DNA of 6,584 bases from NCBI GenBank assembly GCA_029864165.1, contig JAOTTZ010000107.1, positions 1-6,584 of the forward strand. The letters run 5' to 3'. The stretch's first letter is position 1, and every line of letters starts with the position of its first letter. Positions 5,018-6,584 of the stretch are shown piece after piece. This DNA is from Burkholderiaceae bacterium. Lineage in GTDB: Bacteria > Pseudomonadota > Gammaproteobacteria > Burkholderiales > Burkholderiaceae_C. Under the pieces are notes generated by a model. The model was not told where the DNA came from, searched no databases, and was given only the letters and a program-made list of their open reading frames with translations. The position numbers and the translations under genes were made by a program.

Positions 5018-6584
5018 AATAGTGCGCTTCGCCCTTGAAAATTCCGCCGCGAGGCCGTTCGACTGGGCCGCTTGCGCGCGCGTGGTTCGAGCGTGGGGGC
5101 AGGAGCAAGGCGTCTGCCTGCGCGATGCACTGATGCTGGTGCCCTTTGGCCAGCACTTGCCATTGGCCCGGCAGGCCTGGGCACAAGGCGGTGGCTGGAT
5201 GCCGCGTATAGAAACCACGCAGACGCTAGCCGATGCCGTCAGCCCCAGGCGCGTTGCCAGCGCGCAGCGCATCAGCTTCGACACCGCCAACGACCGTTTG
5301 ACCGCTGCGCAACTGTTGTCCGCGCAAGCTTGGGCTAAACGTTGGTCGAGCCGCGATGCGCATGCATTCGCGCAGGCAGTGGCCCAACTGGTCGAGACCG
5401 GTCATGCGCTCTTGCGTGCAGCCGCAAACTTGCATCCCGATGAGAGGGCCGCGTATTGGCAACGCTGCCGCCAAGTGCTGGCGGGCGCCGGCGCGCCGGG
5501 CAGCCTGGAGCGCTCGTTGGCGCTGGTGGCGCTCGAATGGGCCGCCACCGCAGACCCGCCTGCCAGCGACGTTTTGTTCGAGCTTCGCCCATCGGCCTGG
5601 ATTGCGGTGCAAGTCGGCCGGGCAGATGCCTTGACGCATAACCTGCTCAAGGCGTCGGCGTCGGACACACCTTGCGCATTGTTCGATGCCGACGTCTCGC
5701 TGGCCCAACCTTTTGCGACGCTTGCCGCGACGGGCCACACAGGCAGCATCCGACTGGCCGTGTGCCCGGGATTCGAGGACGAGGCGCAATGCGCCGCCGC
5801 ACAGGTGCTGGCGCATCTCTCGCAGGGCCAACAGCCGGTGGCGCTGATCGCGCAAGACCGTCTGCTGGTGCGCAGGGTGCGCGCTTTGCTCGAGCGCCAG
5901 CAAGTGGTCCTGCAAGACGAAACCGGCTGGAAGTTGAGCACAACACGGGCCGCGGCCCAGGTGATGAGTCTGCTGCGCGCGGCTGAAGCTCGCGCTACCA
6001 CCAACGCCTTGCTCGACTGGCTCAAAGGCAGGGCCGAAGGAGCTGACGAACCGCTGTCAGCGCTCGAATCGCAACTGCGGCGCAAGGGGTTGACGCGGGT
6101 TGCCAGCGTGGGCCTGGCGGCGCTTGATGGCGCCGCCCTCGGCTTGTGGCAATCGGCCGACAGCATTTTGCAGACCTTCACCAGCCCGCGACGCAAAACG
6201 CTTGCCGATTGGCTTGCCGCGCTCGGCGTCGCCCTGCGCAGCAGTGGCGATTGGGTGCGATTACAGCTTGACGACGCAGGGCAGCAGGTGCTGGCCGAGC
6301 TGGGCCTGGCGCAGGCGCCTGCTACAGGTTCGGCTTGGACGGCCAACCGCAGCGTGACGATGACGCAAGACGAATTCAGCGCTTGGGTCGATACCGTACT
6401 GGAGCAGGCTTCCTACCTGCCGACGCCGGGGGACGGCAATGCCGCTAGCGCGCAGGTTGTCATCACGCCGCTGGCGCGCGCCGTGCTCAGACCCTTTGCC
6501 GCCATGGTGTTTCCCGGCGCCGACGAGAAGAGGCTGGGCCCACCGGCCAAACCACCGGTACTGCTCGGCGAAACATTGGCTGTC
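5010..6584 (+). CDS. AddB-like, PD-(D/E)XK nuclease family recombination protein (partial, 525 residues)
   Basis: The gene encodes the N-terminal part of a large protein resembling the AddB (inactivated helicase) subunit of AddAB-type double-strand-break repair nucleases, often annotated in Burkholderiales as PD-(D/E)XK nuclease family. The frame is open from the ATG at 5010 to the right edge, and no strong competing frame spans it. The N-terminus has LMLVPFGQHLPLARQAW (41-57), where a helicase would have its Walker A motif; the GKT is absent, as expected for the inactivated helicase. AddB-like blocks follow: FEDEAQCAAAQVL (255-267), VALIAQDRLLVRRVRALL (277-294) and LQDETGWKLSTTRAA (301-315). 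The C-terminal nuclease domain and any iron-sulfur cysteines lie outside the window. No Shine-Dalgarno is visible before the ATG; GTG 5022 is an in-frame alternative. A stop (TAA 4953-4955) bounds the frame upstream. An AddA/UvrD-type helicase is expected next to the right. Confidence 0.75.
   Translation, partial: MAPIVRFALENSAARPFDWAACARVVRAWGQEQGVCLRDALMLVPFGQHLPLARQAWAQGGGWMPRIETTQTLADAVSPRRVASAQRISFDTANDRLTAAQLLSAQAWAKRWSSRDAHAFAQAVAQLVETGHALLRAAANLHPDERAAYWQRCRQVLAGAGAPGSLERSLALVALEWAATADPPASDVLFELRPSAWIAVQVGRADALTHNLLKASASDTPCALFDADVSLAQPFATLAATGHTGSIRLAVCPGFEDEAQCAAAQVLAHLSQGQQPVALIAQDRLLVRRVRALLERQQVVLQDETGWKLSTTRAAAQVMSLLRAAEARATTNALLDWLKGRAEGADEPLSALESQLRRKGLTRVASVGLAALDGAALGLWQSADSILQTFTSPRRKTLADWLAALGVALRSSGDWVRLQLDDAGQQVLAELGLAQAPATGSAWTANRSVTMTQDEFSAWVDTVLEQASYLPTPGDGNAASAQVVITPLARAVLRPFAAMVFPGADEKRLGPPAKPPVLLGETLAV

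Noticed and set aside
5402..6346. Long minus-strand open frames (314 and 229 codons) opposite the AddB-like gene.
   Set aside because: Their composition is Ala/Ser/Arg/Cys-rich with no family features. The plus-strand frame is continuous for 525 codons and contains AddB-like blocks.

Overview
The window looks like ordinary chromosomal DNA from a GC-rich betaproteobacterium, most likely of the order Burkholderiales. This rests on gene content and order (trxA, rho, rpmE2 with an AddB-like nuclease gene beside trxA), on protein similarity judged by eye, and on GC-rich codon use. Nothing in it fixes the genus.

Layout: five genes lie on the minus strand, transcribed right to left as trxA (thioredoxin, 4568-4897), rho (termination factor, 3065-4327), rpmE2 (zinc-free ribosomal protein L31, 2421-2675), a 553-residue membrane protein of GT-C/ArnT-like glycosyltransferase type (686-2347), and rfbB (dTDP-glucose 4,6-dehydratase, from 525 and cut by the left edge). 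One gene diverges on the plus strand from 5010 and is cut by the right edge. It is an AddB-like, PD-(D/E)XK-family recombination protein. Both edge genes lack a stop codon here.

Non-coding DNA: rho has a likely promoter whose -10 box overlaps the trxA stop codon, giving a leader of about 230 nt with a 7-bp hairpin just before the start codon. rpmE2 has a perfect TATAAT box and ends in a textbook intrinsic terminator with a UUCG loop. Between rho and rpmE2 (2767-2915) lies a 30-bp-period tandem array: three identical units flanked by two diverged ones, whose unit resembles an interspersed palindromic repeat of proteobacteria.

Function: trxA, rho and rpmE2 are housekeeping genes for redox balance, transcription termination and translation. 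The last two minus-strand genes point to surface polysaccharide: RfbB makes the dTDP-4-keto-6-deoxyglucose precursor used for rhamnose and related sugars, and the membrane protein probably moves a lipid-linked sugar to an acceptor in the periplasm. I found no clear previously undescribed system. The points most worth a second look are the tandem array, the rho leader, and the terminator placed just before a GTG-started gene with no visible ribosome binding site.
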